DNA from: Allorhizobium pseudoryzae
GTDB lineage: Bacteria; Pseudomonadota; Alphaproteobacteria; Rhizobiales; Rhizobiaceae
Reading direction: 5' to 3'
Assembly (NCBI RefSeq): GCF_011046245.1
Contig: NZ_CP049241.1
Span: 1,876,001-1,940,000, forward strand
DNA: 64,000 nucleotides
Below are positions 62,946 to 64,000 of the stretch, one piece after another (position 1 is the stretch's first letter; the number at the start of each line of letters is the position of its first letter). Under the pieces are notes generated by a model. It did not search any database and had not been told where the DNA came from. It saw only the letters and a list, made by a program, of their open reading frames with translations. The position numbers were made by a program, and so were the translations under genes.

Positions 62946-63486
62946 GCTTGCTACCCGCACCCTGCCGCTGGCCGGCGCCCATGGCGGCACCGCCGGCGTG
63001 CGCCTGCAGCCGGCAGAACCGGCCAACCGCATCTCGCTGCGTGCGCGAGCCGAGGATGTCGCGGCCCTGTCGTCGGCACTCAGACTTGCGCTGCCGACCG
63101 CGCCGAGAACGTCCGCCACGCAAGGAAGCCGCACAGCGCTCTGGCTCGGCCCGGATGAATGGCTCGTGATCGATGACAGCGAGGGCGGACTGGTCGAGGC
63201 GGCGGCCTCATCCGGCGCGCTGCATTCGGCAACCGATGTCTCCCATCGCAACACCGCGATCCTGGTCTCCGGCCCCGGTGCCGTGGCAACCCTGAACGGC
63301 GGCTGCCCGCTCGATCTTTCCCTGAAGGCCTTCCCGGTAGGGGCCTGCGCCCGCACCCTGTTCGGCAAGATCGAGGTGGTGCTGCTGCGCACCGGCGAAG
63401 ACAGTTTCCGGCTGGAATGCTGGCGGTCGTTTTCCGAGTATGCGTTCGGCCTCTTGGCAGAGGCAGCGGAAGACGCTGGCCTCTGA
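62938..63486 (+). CDS. soxG: sarcosine oxidase gamma subunit
   Basis: A 182-aa subunit resembling a shortened GcvT domain. WLGPDEWLVIDD near residue 69 and DVSHRNTAILVSGP near residue 99 are typical of SoxG. It overlaps soxA by 8 bases with a good GGAAGGAGG ribosome binding site inside that gene. Last gene of soxBDAG; no clear terminator follows within the short gap. Confidence 0.94.
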   Translation: MAELATRTLPLAGAHGGTAGVRLQPAEPANRISLRARAEDVAALSSALRLALPTAPRTSATQGSRTALWLGPDEWLVIDDSEGGLVEAAASSGALHSATDVSHRNTAILVSGPGAVATLNGGCPLDLSLKAFPVGACARTLFGKIEVVLLRTGEDSFRLECWRSFSEYAFGLLAEAAEDAGL

Positions 63487-63505
63487 CCCGCGGCTGCGAC
63501 CGTCC

Positions 63506-63631
63506 TCACTCGCCGGGCTGGTGCTGCCTGTGTTTGCGGTCCAGATCCCGTTCATGCAGGCGCATGCCAATATAGGCGATCAGCACGATCACACCCGGCA
63601 GGACAAACGAATAGTAGAACCAGAAATCCAT
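63506..63631 (-). CDS. small single-helix membrane protein
   Basis: A 41-aa protein starting MDFWFYYSFVLPGVIVLI, with one membrane helix and a charged C-terminal tail (LHERDLDRKHRQHQPGE). The ATG at 63631 shares its A with the stop of the upstream small gene (TGATG). AGGGGA lies upstream. I do not recognise a family, but the coupling suggests it is real. Confidence 0.6.
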   Translation of the reverse strand: MDFWFYYSFVLPGVIVLIAYIGMRLHERDLDRKHRQHQPGE

Positions 63632-63868
63632 CAGGCCAATCCCCTGAGAACTTGCCTTGGGATGGAATGTAAAAGAATACCGCCGATTAGCCAACCGATG
63701 ACGCTGCCCACCATCTGTGTGCCTGAAATGGTATCGAAAGCTGCAACGTTGTAGAGGTTGCCCGCCATCAGGATCGCTATTCCAACGGTGAAACAGGCGG
63801 TGGATGCCTGGTCAATCGCGTTAGCCAGGTTTGTTCGATTTGGGCTGGATCAGATCTGTCATGATCAT
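63631..63868 (-). pseudogene. small two-helix membrane protein gene with an apparent frameshift
   Basis: From an ATG at 63768 the frame gives a 45-aa hydrophobic peptide ending RQVLRGLA. Upstream the same frame continues through NAIDQASTACFTVGIAILM back to a stop near 63850 with no ATG. A second frame starts at ATG 63868, two bases after the truncated neighbour stops, and reads MIMTDLIQPKSNKPG then stops. Removing one base in the AAA at 63830-63832 would join them into a 78-aa two-helix protein. It may be a frameshift mutation, sequencing error or programmed shift. Function unknown. Confidence 0.45.
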
Positions 63869-63869
63869 C

Positions 63870-64000
63870 TCAGATTGACAGATCAAGCTGCCGTTCCCGC
63901 TCGATATAGGCGCGCTGCTGGTCCGTCACATAGTCGCGCACGATCGGGGCTGCATCGCGGGAGCGCGAGAGCTGCATGTGAAAGACCAACTGGCTGCCGG
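63870..64000 (-). CDS. truncated C-terminal end of an unidentified gene
   Basis: Only the last 43 codons lie in the window. They are charged and end DQQRAYIERERQLDLSI, with no stop in the frame up to the window edge. The frame is supported by its coupling to the start codon two bases downstream. I do not recognise the family from this fragment. Confidence 0.6.
   Translation of the reverse strand, partial: GSQLVFHMQLSRSRDAAPIVRDYVTDQQRAYIERERQLDLSI

Noticed and set aside
60531..63509. 992-codon minus-strand open frame opposite soxA/soxG
   Set aside because: The plus strand encodes clear sarcosine oxidase subunits; the long antisense frame is a codon-bias artefact of high GC.
63741..63754. 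CTGCAACGTTGTAG, one base from the operator-like palindrome at 17474
   Set aside because: It lies within the small membrane protein frame and breaks the perfect symmetry, so it is probably chance.

Overview
This window is about 64 kb of GC-rich, densely coding chromosome that looks like a member of the Rhizobiaceae (Rhizobium/Agrobacterium/Ensifer/Shinella group). The reasons are the gene content (aa3-type cytochrome oxidase subunit IV, a soxBDAG cluster, an ornithine decarboxylase with a long structured-looking leader, a Phd/PIN pair, many LacI/ABC sugar systems) and several copies of a GC-rich palindromic intergenic repeat of the RIME type. Translation starts and operon structure are judged from Shine-Dalgarno sequences and family lengths. 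I saw no phage, IS element, CRISPR array, rRNA or tRNA.

Layout. 1-8.2 kb: gltX, an ion permease, a TerC protein and a TetR-controlled EmrAB-type efflux operon with two near-identical operators in the divergent promoter. 8.3-12.3 kb: LacI regulator, xylB and xylA (xylose entry into the pentose phosphate pathway). 12.3-21.8 kb: a second sugar or glycoside module made of a LacI repressor, twin operators, a ribose-type ABC importer, a sugar phosphate isomerase-like TIM barrel, a Gfo/Idh/MocA oxidoreductase and a GH1 beta-glucosidase. 21.9-28.7 kb: an EAL protein, a nitroreductase, metNIQ (D-methionine uptake) and a CHASE4-GGDEF-EAL protein. 28.7-34.0 kb, minus strand: tRNA hydroxylase TrhO, a chemoreceptor preceded by a solute-binding protein gene, and a split CHAD/CYTH pair. 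34.2-38.3 kb: KDPG aldolase, a DUF533 protein with a hairpin over its ribosome binding site, a GNAT enzyme, and a NicO/DUF1007 metal pair. 38.4-44.6 kb: LysR regulator, ornithine/lysine decarboxylase with a speF-type leader, GNAT enzyme, OmpW porin with an FNR/FixK box, serine hydrolase and SDR. 44.8-47.7 kb, minus strand: WD40 protein, COG0523 zinc-type metallochaperone with a candidate Zur box, and a toxin-antitoxin pair. 47.8-52.0 kb: creatininase, MarR, LacI, 2-hydroxyacid dehydrogenase, gamma-glutamyl-GABA hydrolase-like amidotransferase. 52.3-56.0 kb: a TRAP transporter whose binding protein converges on its permease genes. 56.3-58.0 kb: cytochrome oxidase subunit IV, TPR lipoprotein, ribosomal protein S21. 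58.4-63.5 kb: heterotetrameric sarcosine oxidase soxBDAG. The right edge holds small membrane protein genes, one apparently frameshifted, and a truncated gene.

The window is mostly ordinary accessory metabolism. The best leads are regulatory: paired operators with helical phasing (LacI) or identical half-sites (TetR), a ribosome-binding-site hairpin, a large decarboxylase leader, a chemoreceptor/binding-protein operon without a permease, and a TRAP permease with an unusual repeated Pro/Gly-rich tail.
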